The notes beneath the pieces were generated by a model. The model had not been told where the DNA came from, did not search any database, and saw only the letters and a program-made list of their open reading frames with translations. From Chryseobacterium sp. (GTDB lineage Bacteria > Bacteroidota > Bacteroidia > Flavobacteriales > Weeksellaceae): a stretch of DNA of 64,000 nucleotides. Positions 16,019 to 25,517 of this stretch are shown here, piece by piece; the stretch's first letter is position 1; the number at the start of each line of letters is the position of its first letter. The stretch covers positions 62,001 to 126,000 of the forward strand of contig NZ_JAFAJM010000009.1 of assembly GCF_019236175.1 (NCBI RefSeq). The letters run 5' to 3'. The position numbers were made by a program, and so were the translations under genes.

Positions 16019-18736
16019 TTAAAAATTGAAATTGAGTCGTGAAAAGACATATCGCCCGTTTTGTCCGAACTGTGAAGTTGATCGTGAGTATACAAACTGA
16101 TCATTGTTGGAAGAAATCGGCAGGTTCTTTGTAGGATAAATATCAAATAAATTATTTACGCCTAATGTCAACCCGATATTTTTAGTAAACTGATACGCTA
16201 CCGAAAGATCTGTAATGATCTTGTCACCGATAATCTGATGTCCGTTTACACCGTCAATAATATCAGCACCGGTTACTTTTCCGAAGTAGGTATTTCTAAG
16301 ATAGAAACTAGCATTCTTCCATGAAAGACTGTGAGACAGACTCGCTTTTACTCTGGGTACAGCCTCTTCCAGATATACTCTTGATTTTTCAGAGAAGTAA
16401 ATGGATTCTAGTGCCGGAGACTGTAAAAGTCCTGATGAGTGGATAGCTCCTACCTGTTTAGTTTTACTTAGGTTAATCGCAAAATTATTATCGAGTTTGA
16501 AGCCTGAAAACCTTGCATTATGTGAAATCACTACATCCACTCCTTTTGTCTCTGTATCAATGGCATTGGTAAAGAACTGTGCGGCATTGATTCCCAGTTG
16601 ATCATACTGTATCTGTGCCTCCATCGGAACATCTTTTCTCAGGAACTGGTCTGTAAGGATGATTCGGTTGTTTATTTTCGTGAAATATCCGTCTGCAGTG
16701 AAAGTAAGGCCTACGGATGGAATTTTATAGGTAAACCCAACACTTGCAGATTTAGACGTTTCCTGTTTCAGTTTAGGCATCTGCAATGCTGCTGCCACCT
16801 GTGAGTCATTACTGAATGTTCCTACCTCCAAAAGCTGCCCGTTGGTAAATAAAGTAGAAGTCACATTATAATAAATCTGATGAATAGAAGGTGCTCTGAA
16901 TCCTGTAGACCCTGCCAGTCTCACGTTAAAATTAGGAGCAACTTTAATTCTTGACGCCAGTTTATAATTGAAAGTAGAACCGAAGTCCGAATAATTCTCA
17001 TATCTCGCAGCCGCATCTACCAATAGCCACTTCGTAAAATTAAACTCTACATCTGCATAAGCGGCCACAGATTGCCTGTTTTTATTAACTGCATTTTCAG
17101 GTTTAAATCCTCCGAATACCTGTGATCCTCCGGGAAGTGCAGCTCCAAAAAAATCGGTTGGTCTTTGAGTATTTCCGGTCCAGATATTTCCGTTTACATC
17201 ATAAGCTTCATACGAAGCGGGCTCTCCGGCTGTTATTTTAAAATTTTCAAAACGGTGTTCAGCTCCAAACGCTACATTGATGCCCTCCCAAACATCATAT
17301 TTTTTAGAGAAATCTAAATTGATGGTATTTTGTGAAAATCTTAATCCTCCCGCATTAAATTCATTAGGTGAAGCAAATCGTAAGGATGTATTTCCCGTAT
17401 TCTGAATATTATAGGTAAACGAGTTTTGGCCAAAGGTATTACTGAAATCAATATTCCAGCCATCCCACTTTCCTTTGATCCCGGCTGCTAATGATATATC
17501 CTGAATATCAGTCCCGATCTGAGGCAGATAGCCGTCAGGATATAATCCTGTAAAAGTTCTGCTCTGATTAGGTTTTCTGTAAAACCCTCCAGAAGTACCG
17601 TGTCTTAAACTATAACCACCGAAAGAATATACTTTCCAGGTATCACTGATAGGAACTTCCATATTGACAAAAAGCTGGTGATTGTTCAGTTTAGACTGCC
17701 CAACCTGCATATTGAAGTCTTTTCGGGTTTGTCCTCTGTAAGCAAGTTCCTGATCTGTAAAATCTTTGCTTAAAAGTCCCTGCAAGGCAGTGATGGTATT
17801 CGCTCCCTGTATTTGATTCTGAAAATCAGGGCTGAAATAATTAACGCCCTGCGCATATTGATGAACATAATTGATAATCTGCTGTGAATTCGGTGTACTA
17901 CCGATATTGCTGAAGAGTGAAGAAAGGTTGACTCCGTTATTCAGAGCACGCTGTTCGATGGCGTTGTAGGCATTATAAATATTTCCGCTTTCAGCACCAG
18001 CTCTGGAAGTAGGATCTCTGAACTGGGAAGACCAGGTAATATTGAAAAAACCGCCTTTAGTTCCTATTTTATTTCCATAATTCAAATCCACCTGAACATT
18101 CTGACCATCAAAATTTCCGGTATGGTCGTTAGCTGCAGGAGTCAGATTTCCTCCATAACTTACCTGACCAGTCAGTTTTCCCGTATCTCTTTTAAGCTCC
18201 AGATTCATGACACCTGCAATAGCGTCTGATCCATATTGAGCGGCAGCACCATCTCTTAAAACTTCAATTCTGTTAAGGGCAAAAGCAGGAATAGCATTTA
18301 AATCTGTCCCTACAGTTCCTCTACCCGGGGTTCCGTTTACATTAACCAATGCTGAAGTGTGTCTCCTTTTTCCATTCACTAAAACCAATACCTGATCCGG
18401 GCCCAAACCTCTTAACTGGGCCGGATCCAGATGATCTGTTCCGTCAGCATTGGTTTGAACGGTAGAAGTAAAAGAAGGGGCTATAGCATTTAGAATCTGT
18501 CCTATTCCGGACTGTGGAAGCACTACAGAGGCTTCTTTGATATTGAATACATCTACGGGAACGGGGCTGTCTGTCTTTGATCTTGCACCGGCTCTTGATC
18601 CCAGTATTACAACTTCTTCTACATCATTGGTTTTTATACTGTCTTTTATCTTTGTGTTGCCTTTTTCCTGGCCATAGGCATAGGCTCCCAGAAAAAATAA
18701 TACTGAAGCCGAAAAAATAGTTTTTTTATTTATCAT
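16019..18736 (-). CDS. TonB-dependent outer-membrane receptor
   Basis: This 905-residue outer-membrane receptor takes up a ligand using TonB energy. The signal peptide is residues 1-22 (ending AYAYG). A short segment VEEVVILGSRAGARSKTDSP precedes the plug domain (about 55-180) with IGQILNAIAPSF, QLRGLGPDQVLVLVNGKRRH and RIEVLRDGAAAQYGSDAIAGV. The rest is a beta-barrel ending in the aromatic FSRLNFNF typical of outer-membrane insertion. There is no N-terminal carboxypeptidase-like domain and no SusD partner, so it is not a SusC polysaccharide receptor; iron chelate or another small ligand is more likely. A strong promoter with an inverted repeat over its -33 region controls it. Confidence 0.93.
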   Translation of the reverse strand: MINKKTIFSASVLFFLGAYAYGQEKGNTKIKDSIKTNDVEEVVILGSRAGARSKTDSPVPVDVFNIKEASVVLPQSGIGQILNAIAPSFTSTVQTNADGTDHLDPAQLRGLGPDQVLVLVNGKRRHTSALVNVNGTPGRGTVGTDLNAIPAFALNRIEVLRDGAAAQYGSDAIAGVMNLELKRDTGKLTGQVSYGGNLTPAANDHTGNFDGQNVQVDLNYGNKIGTKGGFFNITWSSQFRDPTSRAGAESGNIYNAYNAIEQRALNNGVNLSSLFSNIGSTPNSQQIINYVHQYAQGVNYFSPDFQNQIQGANTITALQGLLSKDFTDQELAYRGQTRKDFNMQVGQSKLNNHQLFVNMEVPISDTWKVYSFGGYSLRHGTSGGFYRKPNQSRTFTGLYPDGYLPQIGTDIQDISLAAGIKGKWDGWNIDFSNTFGQNSFTYNIQNTGNTSLRFASPNEFNAGGLRFSQNTINLDFSKKYDVWEGINVAFGAEHRFENFKITAGEPASYEAYDVNGNIWTGNTQRPTDFFGAALPGGSQVFGGFKPENAVNKNRQSVAAYADVEFNFTKWLLVDAAARYENYSDFGSTFNYKLASRIKVAPNFNVRLAGSTGFRAPSIHQIYYNVTSTLFTNGQLLEVGTFSNDSQVAAALQMPKLKQETSKSASVGFTYKIPSVGLTFTADGYFTKINNRIILTDQFLRKDVPMEAQIQYDQLGINAAQFFTNAIDTETKGVDVVISHNARFSGFKLDNNFAINLSKTKQVGAIHSSGLLQSPALESIYFSEKSRVYLEEAVPRVKASLSHSLSWKNASFYLRNTYFGKVTGADIIDGVNGHQIIGDKIITDLSVAYQFTKNIGLTLGVNNLFDIYPTKNLPISSNNDQFVYSRSTSQFGQNGRYVFSRLNFNF

Positions 18737-18779
18737 GTTTTTATTTGAAGTTAGTAAAACATTTATGTTTTTGAAGGGG

Positions 18780-18821
18780 CAAATGTATAATTTATTTAAT
18801 AGTCTACAAAAATAATAGACT
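18780..18821 (-). promoter_or_regulatory. Promoter and possible operator of the TonB receptor
   Basis: On the minus strand, TTG (18809-18807) and TACATTTG (18787-18780) are 19 nt apart. An inverted repeat AGTCTA (18801-18806), 9 nt, TAGACT (18816-18821) overlaps the -33 element, a position suited to repressor binding. Confidence 0.65.
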
Positions 18822-18906
18822 TTAATTTTATAAAAAGTTTTGATTGTTTTTTTCTATACAATCAGAAAACGCTGTATTGAATATCCGTTACAGAGATTCA
18901 AATAAA

Positions 18907-18936
18907 AAAACGGATCCAAAAAATTGAATCCGTTTT
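18907..18936 (-). terminator. Terminator of the helicase gene
   Basis: AAAACGGAT and ATCCGTTTT (18907-18915 and 18928-18936) form a stem. Read on the minus strand it is followed by a run of T. Confidence 0.75.
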
Positions 18937-18960
18937 CTGTAAATAGTGTATTTTAATATT

Positions 18961-21291
18961 TTAAATCTTGGTCAGTTTAGCATATTTCAGGATAAGATTT
19001 TTTTCACCTTCATGCATGAAAACCACTTTTGCTTTGATATTCTGAGGATCAGTTCCATCAAGAAAAGTAACCTCTCCGATTCCAAAACGATCATGCCTTA
19101 CTTTATCTCCCACCTCGATATCCTGAGAAGAAGCTCCGCTTGGGTTAATAATTTTGGCTGTACTTACAGGTTTTAGTTTTCTTGCTTCGGGTGCGGGTTT
19201 TGAAGCATCTCCCCTGTCTATAGATTTTTTTTCCACCTTCTTGTATGATCTTTGCTCTGAAGGATGCTCATCAAAAATATTGGATTTAACGCCTGAATTA
19301 TTGATAAACCTTTTTTCCATAGCCGGATTGATGAATTCAATATATTCATCATCAATCTCACTTAAGAATCTTGAAGGTTCTGCATCTGTAATTTTCCCCC
19401 ATTGAAAACGGGAAATGGCATAGGAGAAAAACGCCTGTTTCTCAGCTCTTGTTAACGCAACATAAAACAGTCTTCTCTCTTCTTCCAGATCTTCTCTTGT
19501 AGCAGAACTCATAAAGCTAGGGAAAAGGTTTTCTTCGAGCCCCACCAGGTGTACTACCGGAAACTCAAGCCCTTTTGAAAGGTGGATTGTCATTAAAGAT
19601 ACCATATCATCTTCAAGAGTTTTATCCTGTGTATCTGCAGAAAGCGCAATATTTTCAAGGAAATTAGAAAGGCTCGGATCACCATCCTCCAACTGCATCT
19701 GTTCTTCAATGAATCCCTGCATAGAATTCATCAGTTCCTGAACGTTTTCTACTCTTGAAATACCTTCAGGAGTCTGATCATCTTTCAGAAATTTGATTAA
19801 TCCGCTTCGTTTGGCCACTTCCATAGCCACGCTGTAAGCCGTCTCGGTTTTAAGCAATACCTGGAATGCCTTGATCATCGACCAGAAGTCATTCAGTTTA
19901 TTTAAAACTCCGTTATTTAATCCTAGTTGAGGAGCATACATCGGAAGATTATCCAATACTTTTGAAACAGCAAGATTATGCGCGTCGGCAAAAACAATCA
20001 GTTTATTCTGAGTTGTTTCTCCAATTCCTCTTGCCGGATAATTGATAATTCTCATCAAAGCTTCCGAATCATTTTCGTTGATCAGCAGACGAAGGTACCC
20101 GATAAGATCTTTCACTTCTTTTCTCTGATAGAAAGAAAGTCCACCGTATACTTTGTACGGAATATTTTTACGTCTCAAGGCATCTTCAAATGCTCTGGTC
20201 TGAGAATTTGTTCTGTATAAAATGGCAAAATCACTGTATTTTCTCTGATCACGATTACGAAGTTCCCAGATATTTCCGGCCACAAAATTGGCTTCATCCG
20301 CATCAGACAATGAACGGTATATTTTAATTTTATCGCCTTCCTCATTATCACTGAAAACATTTTTCTTAAACTGCTGCAGGTTCTTTGCTATAACCACATT
20401 AGCAGCATTTACAATGTTCTGGGTAGAACGGTAATTCTGTTCTAACGAAACGGTTTTCGCATCCTGATAATCTTTCTTAAAGTTTAAGATGTTGTAAATA
20501 TTGGCACCACGGAAAGAATAAATAGACTGCGCATCATCTCCTACCACACAAATATTTTCAAATTTTGAAGCCAGCGCCTTTACAATAAGATACTGAGAAT
20601 GATTCGTATCCTGATACTCATCTACCATGATATACCTGAACCTGTCCTGATACTTAGCCAGTATTTCCGGAAAGCGCGTTAGTAATTCATTGGTCTTTAA
20701 AAGCAGATCATCAAAATCCATAGATCCGTTTCTGAAGCATGCATCCACATATCTCTGATAAATCTGACCGATGAATTTCATATTTGCTTTTTCATCAGCT
20801 TCCATTAATTCAGGATTATTGAAATAGGCTTTTACCGTAATCAGATTGTTTTTATATGTTGAAATTCTTGCCTGAACTTTTTTAGGTTTATAAAGATCCG
20901 CATCAATATTCATGTCTTTCAACACTTTTTTGATGACATTCAGGGCATCCTGCTGATCATAAATGGTAAAATTAGACGGATATCCCAGATAATGCGCTTC
21001 GATTCTTAAAATTCTCGCAAATACAGAGTGGAAAGTTCCCATCCACAGGCTTCTTGCATTACTCTCTCCCACGACCTTTGCGATACGGTCTTTCATCTCA
21101 CGGGCCGCTTTATTGGTAAAGGTAAGTGCCAGAATATTGAAAGGATCTATTCCATTATGGATAAGGTGTGCTATACGCATGGTGAGTACACGCGTTTTTC
21201 CGGAACCGGCTCCTGCAAGTACCATTAAAGGCCCCTGTAAAGAGGTAACCGCTTCATATTGTGATTCATTGAGTCCTTTCAGATAATCCAT
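18961..21291 (-). CDS. UvrD/PcrA-type ATP-dependent DNA helicase
   Basis: This superfamily 1A 3'-5' helicase works in DNA repair and replication-conflict resolution. It has 776 residues from the chosen ATG at 21291 (MDYLKGLNESQYEAV); an in-frame ATG eight codons upstream gives an atypical tail. Motifs in order are Q motif LNESQYEAV, Walker A LAGAGSGKT, Ia TNKAAREM, II VDEYQDTN, III GDDAQSIYSFRGA, IV EQNYRSTQNI, V MTIHLSKGLEFPVV and VI VALTRAEK. The C-terminus VGDKVRHDRFGIGEV is the PcrA/UvrD tudor-like RNA polymerase-binding segment. Upstream on the minus strand, a TTTTTTTGC tract lies 4 nt before the ATG. A terminator follows. Confidence 0.94.
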   Translation of the reverse strand: MDYLKGLNESQYEAVTSLQGPLMVLAGAGSGKTRVLTMRIAHLIHNGIDPFNILALTFTNKAAREMKDRIAKVVGESNARSLWMGTFHSVFARILRIEAHYLGYPSNFTIYDQQDALNVIKKVLKDMNIDADLYKPKKVQARISTYKNNLITVKAYFNNPELMEADEKANMKFIGQIYQRYVDACFRNGSMDFDDLLLKTNELLTRFPEILAKYQDRFRYIMVDEYQDTNHSQYLIVKALASKFENICVVGDDAQSIYSFRGANIYNILNFKKDYQDAKTVSLEQNYRSTQNIVNAANVVIAKNLQQFKKNVFSDNEEGDKIKIYRSLSDADEANFVAGNIWELRNRDQRKYSDFAILYRTNSQTRAFEDALRRKNIPYKVYGGLSFYQRKEVKDLIGYLRLLINENDSEALMRIINYPARGIGETTQNKLIVFADAHNLAVSKVLDNLPMYAPQLGLNNGVLNKLNDFWSMIKAFQVLLKTETAYSVAMEVAKRSGLIKFLKDDQTPEGISRVENVQELMNSMQGFIEEQMQLEDGDPSLSNFLENIALSADTQDKTLEDDMVSLMTIHLSKGLEFPVVHLVGLEENLFPSFMSSATREDLEEERRLFYVALTRAEKQAFFSYAISRFQWGKITDAEPSRFLSEIDDEYIEFINPAMEKRFINNSGVKSNIFDEHPSEQRSYKKVEKKSIDRGDASKPAPEARKLKPVSTAKIINPSGASSQDIEVGDKVRHDRFGIGEVTFLDGTDPQNIKAKVVFMHEGEKNLILKYAKLTKI

Positions 21292-21506
21292 ACTGCAAAA
21301 AAATTTTGGGATCACAAAATTAATGTATTCAAAGGAGAATTCAAATTTTATATGAGAAGTTAAAATACAGAAGCTGTATTTCGACAGCTATTCTGGTCAG
21401 CATTCCATCGAACTTCCACGTACAAACTTGTAGTTTAACTTCTACATGCAGACCTGTAACATTTAATTCACTTTTCCTACTTATTGAGTAAACAATTTCT
21501 AACTTT

Positions 21507-22820
21507 ATGAAAAAGCGACTTCTTTCTGTTGCCGCAGTAGCGTTCTTCGGAATGGTACTCAACGCACAGCAAATCAAATTCGAAGAATATGACCTGCCCA
21601 ATGGTCTTCATGTAATTCTCCACCAGGACAATTCCGCTCCGGTAGTTACTACAGGAGTAATGTATCACGTAGGTGCAAAAGATGAGGTAAAAGGAAGAAC
21701 CGGATTTGCCCATTTTTTTGAACATCTTTTGTTTGAAGGCACGCCTAACATCAAAAGAGGAGATTGGTTTAAAATAGTTTCTTCCAACGGAGGACAAAAT
21801 AATGCCAATACAACAAACGACAGAACGTATTACTATGAGACATTCCCATCTAATAATGAGCAGCTCGGTCTGTGGATGGAGGCTGAAAGAATGCGTCATG
21901 CCGTAATCAACCAGGTAGGAGTAGATACTCAGAGAGAAGTGGTAAAAGAAGAAAAAAGGCTGAGAATGGATAACCAGCCTTATGGTAATCTATTTCCGAC
22001 TATTCAGAAAAATCTTTTTACCAATCATCCATACAACTGGCCTACGATAGGTTCTATGGAAGATCTTAATGCAGCAAAGCTTGAAGAATTCCAGGCATTT
22101 TATAAAAAATTCTATGTTCCGAATAATGCTACTCTGGTTGTAGCCGGAGACATCAAACCTGAACAGACCAAAAAATGGATTGAGGAATATTACGGAGGGA
22201 TTCCAAAAGGAACTTTATATCCGAAAGATTATCCAAAAGATACACCGATTACTCAGGAAAAAGAGGTTACCGCTACAGATCCTAATATTCAGCTTCCTGC
22301 CTATGTCTTTGCTTACAGAACACCGGCGAATAAGGAAAAAGATGCCTACGTTTTAGATATGCTTTCTTCTTATCTCAGCAATGGTAAGTCTTCTGTTTTG
22401 TATAAAAAACTGGTAGACCAGGAGAAAAAAGCACTTCAGGTAGCAGCATTCAATCAGGGCCTTGAAGATTACAGTATTTTTGCATTCTTTGCGATCCCAA
22501 TGGGGCAAACGACAAAGCAGACTTTACAGACTGATATTGATGCTGAAATCAAAAAACTTCAGACCACTCTGATTTCTGAAGAAGATTATCAGAAACTTCA
22601 AAACCAGTTTGAAAACCAGTTTGTCAATCAAAATTCCAGTATTCAGGGGATTGCAGCTTCATTAGCAACCAACCATGTATTGATGGGTAATACCAATATC
22701 ATTAATAAAGAAATAGATATTTACAGATCCATTACAAGACAGGACCTGCAAAATGCAGCAAAAAAATATCTGAATCCTAACCAAAGAGTGATCATCAACT
22801 ACCTTCCTGAGAAAAAATAA
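21507..22820 (+). CDS. M16 family zinc peptidase, catalytic subunit
   Basis: A signal peptide (1-20, MKKRLLSVAAVAFFGMVLNA) precedes a single M16 unit of about 415 residues. The inverted zinc motif HFFEH is at 69-73, and the third ligand is in KEEKR (Glu148 or Glu149), so this subunit is active in principle. The second M16 half (about 195-400) has the usual THETQ-like beta-alpha fold with VFAYRTPANKEKDAYVLD. M16 enzymes degrade peptides in a clamshell formed with a partner subunit, here the next gene 8 nt downstream. It probably acts in the periplasm. The 215-bp upstream region has a small AATACAG/CTGTATT hairpin but no clear -7 box. Confidence 0.92.
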   Translation: MKKRLLSVAAVAFFGMVLNAQQIKFEEYDLPNGLHVILHQDNSAPVVTTGVMYHVGAKDEVKGRTGFAHFFEHLLFEGTPNIKRGDWFKIVSSNGGQNNANTTNDRTYYYETFPSNNEQLGLWMEAERMRHAVINQVGVDTQREVVKEEKRLRMDNQPYGNLFPTIQKNLFTNHPYNWPTIGSMEDLNAAKLEEFQAFYKKFYVPNNATLVVAGDIKPEQTKKWIEEYYGGIPKGTLYPKDYPKDTPITQEKEVTATDPNIQLPAYVFAYRTPANKEKDAYVLDMLSSYLSNGKSSVLYKKLVDQEKKALQVAAFNQGLEDYSIFAFFAIPMGQTTKQTLQTDIDAEIKKLQTTLISEEDYQKLQNQFENQFVNQNSSIQGIAASLATNHVLMGNTNIINKEIDIYRSITRQDLQNAAKKYLNPNQRVIINYLPEKK

Positions 22821-22827
22821 TTTACCC

Positions 22828-24858
22828 ATGAAAAAGCAATTTACCTATATAGCCGCAGCATTTTTATTTTCAGGAATGCTTTCCGCACAAAAGATAGATC
22901 TTAATGCAATGCCAAAACCAGGGCCAACTCCTGCAATCAACATTGCTAAGCCGAAGACTTTTCAGCTCAATAACGGGCTTACCGTAATGGTTGTTGAAAA
23001 CAATAAACTTCCGAGAGTAAACGCTACACTTTCGATGGATCAGCCTCCTCATTATGAAGGAACTGTTGCAGGAGTAAGCCAAATTATGGCAGAGCAGCTC
23101 GATAACGGAACTACGACTCTGAGCAAGGATGTTTTTAATAAAAAGGTTGACTTCCTGGGAGCCAATCTGAGATTTTCTTCTAACGGAGCCTCAGCGAATT
23201 CACTTTCTAAATATTTTCCTGATGTATTGGCATTAATGGCTGATGCTGTTGTAAATCCTAAATTTTCTGCTGATGAGATTCAAAACTCAAAAGAAAGAAC
23301 GATTGAAGGCCTCAAAGCTGATGAGAAAAATGCTTCATCTATTGCGTCAAGAGTCTCCAATGCCTTAATGTATGGTAAAAATACTTCAAGAGGAGAGTTT
23401 GAAACGATTGAATCCATCAACAAAATCCAACTATCAGATGTACAAAATGTTTATAACAGATATTACACCCCGGATAATGCCTATCTTGTTATTGTAGGTG
23501 ATGTGAAATTGGATCAGATAAAACCTTTAATTGAAAAGGCTTTCGGAGGCTGGAAAAAATCAAATACAAAATTTGCAGCTTTGGAACCTGCTTCCAATGT
23601 TTCTAAAACAGAAATTAATGTGGTAGATGTACCATCGGCAGTGCAATCTGTATTATCAGTCAATAATCTGAATACACTGACAATGAAAGATCCAAACTAC
23701 TTTGCTGCAACGATTGCCAACTATATTCTAGGCGGTGGTGGTGAGGCCAGACTTTTCATGAACTTAAGAGAGAAAAACGGTTTTACCTATGGTGCTTATT
23801 CCAGCATGACTCCGAGCAAATATTCTCCTCAGTTTTCAGCTGACACCAGCGTAAGAAATGAAGTTACAGACAAAGCCATTAAGGAATTAATGAGTGAGCT
23901 TAATGGCATCTCTACGGTAAAGCCTGAAGAATTGGAAAGTGCTAAAGCCAAACTAAAAGGTTCTTTCATTATGTCTCTTGAAAAACCTGAGACAATTGCC
24001 AGATTTGCTTTAAATCAAAAAACCCAGAACCTTCCATCTGATTTTTACACCAATTATCTGAAATCAATTGATAAGGTAAACGCTTCAGATATAACCAATG
24101 CAGTAAAAGCGACTATTTTCCCTAACCAGAGCAGAATTTTTGTAGCCGGTAAAGCTTCCGATATTTCTGAAGGACTGGAAAAGCTTGGATATCCTGTAAA
24201 ATATTTCGATAAAGAGGCTAACCCTGTTTCAAAACCTGCCGTCCAGAAAGTAGATGCCAACGTAACAATTGCTTCTATTGCCGATAAATACATCAATGCC
24301 ATCGGTGGTTTATCTGCGGTTCAGAAAGTAATGTCTGTTTCCGTAGATGCGACAACTAAAGTTCAGGGAATGGATATGAGTATGAAGCTGATCCAGGCAA
24401 AGGGTGGAAAAATGGCTATGGATATGAAGATGATGGGTAACTCTGTTCAGAAAATTGTTTTTGACGGAAAAGACGGATATATGGAAGCACAGGGAAGAAA
24501 AATCCCTTTAAATGATAAACAGAAAGCCTCCATGACAGAGCCGGAACTTTTCCCGGAACTGGCTTTTACCAAATCATCAGAATTTAAATTAGCCGGAATT
24601 GAAAAATATAACAACGAAGATTCTTACGTTGTGAAAGGAGCTAAACAAACTTATTACTACAGCGTAAAAACAGGTTTGAAAACCGGTGAGCTCAAAAACG
24701 GGGAAGGAGGCTCCATCCCAACCAGCTTTGCAGATTACAAAGATGTTTCAGGCGTAAAATTTCCATTTACAATCATTCAGAATATGGGCGGAATGGAAAT
24801 CAATATGTCTGTACAGTCTTATCAGATTAATCAGGCAAAGGATTCTGATTTTAAATAA
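22828..24858 (+). CDS. M16 family peptidase, non-catalytic subunit with extra C-terminal domain
   Basis: Signal peptide (1-20, ending GMLSAQ). Residues 40-460 are an M16 domain pair. The HxxEH position is replaced by QIMAEQLDNG, so zinc is not bound. The partner motif NLREKNGFTYGAYSSM, which contributes the conserved Arg/Tyr to substrate binding, is kept (about 307-322). The pair with 21507 fits the heterodimeric M16 arrangement. Unusually, residues about 475-676 form an additional domain (ADKYINAIGGLSAVQKVM, then MDMSMKLIQAKGGKMAMDMK, DYKDVSGVKFPFTI) resembling LolA/outer-membrane lipoprotein-sorting folds. This fusion might tether or load a hydrophobic substrate. Terminator at 24884. Confidence 0.9.
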   Translation: MKKQFTYIAAAFLFSGMLSAQKIDLNAMPKPGPTPAINIAKPKTFQLNNGLTVMVVENNKLPRVNATLSMDQPPHYEGTVAGVSQIMAEQLDNGTTTLSKDVFNKKVDFLGANLRFSSNGASANSLSKYFPDVLALMADAVVNPKFSADEIQNSKERTIEGLKADEKNASSIASRVSNALMYGKNTSRGEFETIESINKIQLSDVQNVYNRYYTPDNAYLVIVGDVKLDQIKPLIEKAFGGWKKSNTKFAALEPASNVSKTEINVVDVPSAVQSVLSVNNLNTLTMKDPNYFAATIANYILGGGGEARLFMNLREKNGFTYGAYSSMTPSKYSPQFSADTSVRNEVTDKAIKELMSELNGISTVKPEELESAKAKLKGSFIMSLEKPETIARFALNQKTQNLPSDFYTNYLKSIDKVNASDITNAVKATIFPNQSRIFVAGKASDISEGLEKLGYPVKYFDKEANPVSKPAVQKVDANVTIASIADKYINAIGGLSAVQKVMSVSVDATTKVQGMDMSMKLIQAKGGKMAMDMKMMGNSVQKIVFDGKDGYMEAQGRKIPLNDKQKASMTEPELFPELAFTKSSEFKLAGIEKYNNEDSYVVKGAKQTYYYSVKTGLKTGELKNGEGGSIPTSFADYKDVSGVKFPFTIIQNMGGMEINMSVQSYQINQAKDSDFK

Positions 24859-24883
24859 AAATCATTCTTTCATTCTATATTGT

Positions 24884-24912
24884 AAAATGGCAGCTTCAGC
24901 TGCCATTTTTTA
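24884..24912 (+). terminator. Terminator of the M16 pair
   Basis: AAAATGGCAGC (24884-24894) pairs with 24899-24909 around TTCA and is followed by a T run. Confidence 0.85.
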
Positions 24913-25052
24913 TTTCTGCCCATAACGGATTGTAAAAACATTGCACCGCTTTGACATTCCCTATGTGCGTGTTTAATCTTCAGTTTTAAGCTTATTTTTG
25001 TTGTCTGATCTCTAAACTTTTGCATTTGATTCATATTTACCAACATCTTTTT

Positions 25053-25083
25053 TTGTCATTCAGTAAAAAAAGGTTAAATTTGC
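25053..25083 (+). promoter_or_regulatory. Promoter of secG
   Basis: TTG (25053-25055), 19 nt, TAAATTTGC (25075-25083): a full-consensus Bacteroidota promoter about 25 nt upstream of the secG ATG. Confidence 0.75.
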
Positions 25084-25107
25084 CCATTCAAAAAGATATC
25101 AGAATTA

Positions 25108-25464
25108 ATGGACACTATATTTATACTATTGATGGTTCTTATTATGATTGCCAGTGTACTATTGGTAATTGTTGTTATGGCTCAAAACCCTAAAGGAGGA
25201 GGTTTATCAAGTACTTTCGGAGGTGCATCTTCTGCACAGTTTGGAGTACAGAGAACCAATGACTTCATGGAAAAAGCAACATGGACTCTTGGAGCAACAA
25301 TTATTGTTCTTATTCTTTTAAGTGTTGTACTTACTGGTAAACCGTCCGTGGCTCCGCCGCAACAACAGCCAGCTAAAAAAGAAGCGCCTGCAAAACAACA
25401 GTCTGCTCCGGCTTCTTCCAAAACAACTACTCCGGCTCAGACACCGGTAGCTCCAGCTAAATAA
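25108..25464 (+). CDS. secG: Preprotein translocase subunit SecG
   Basis: SecG is the small accessory subunit of the SecYEG translocon. The 118-residue protein has two transmembrane helices (about 3-24 and 55-75) joined by the conserved loop VMAQNPKGGGLSSTFGG and SSAQFGVQRTNDFMEKATW. Residues 82-118 are a low-complexity Pro/Ala/Gln/Lys tail, common in Bacteroidota SecG. It is a single gene with its own consensus promoter and a bidirectional terminator. Confidence 0.95.
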   Translation: MDTIFILLMVLIMIASVLLVIVVMAQNPKGGGLSSTFGGASSAQFGVQRTNDFMEKATWTLGATIIVLILLSVVLTGKPSVAPPQQQPAKKEAPAKQQSAPASSKTTTPAQTPVAPAK

Positions 25465-25488
25465 GCAAGTTATTACTTTATATACAAC

Positions 25489-25517
25489 AAAAGCAACTCA
25501 GTTTGAGTTGCTTTTTT
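25489..25517. terminator. Bidirectional terminator between secG and the glycosyltransferase
   Basis: AAAAGCAACTCA (25489-25500) pairs with TGAGTTGCTTTT (25504-25515). The stop codon of the minus-strand gene overlaps the T-tract at 25516. Confidence 0.85.
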
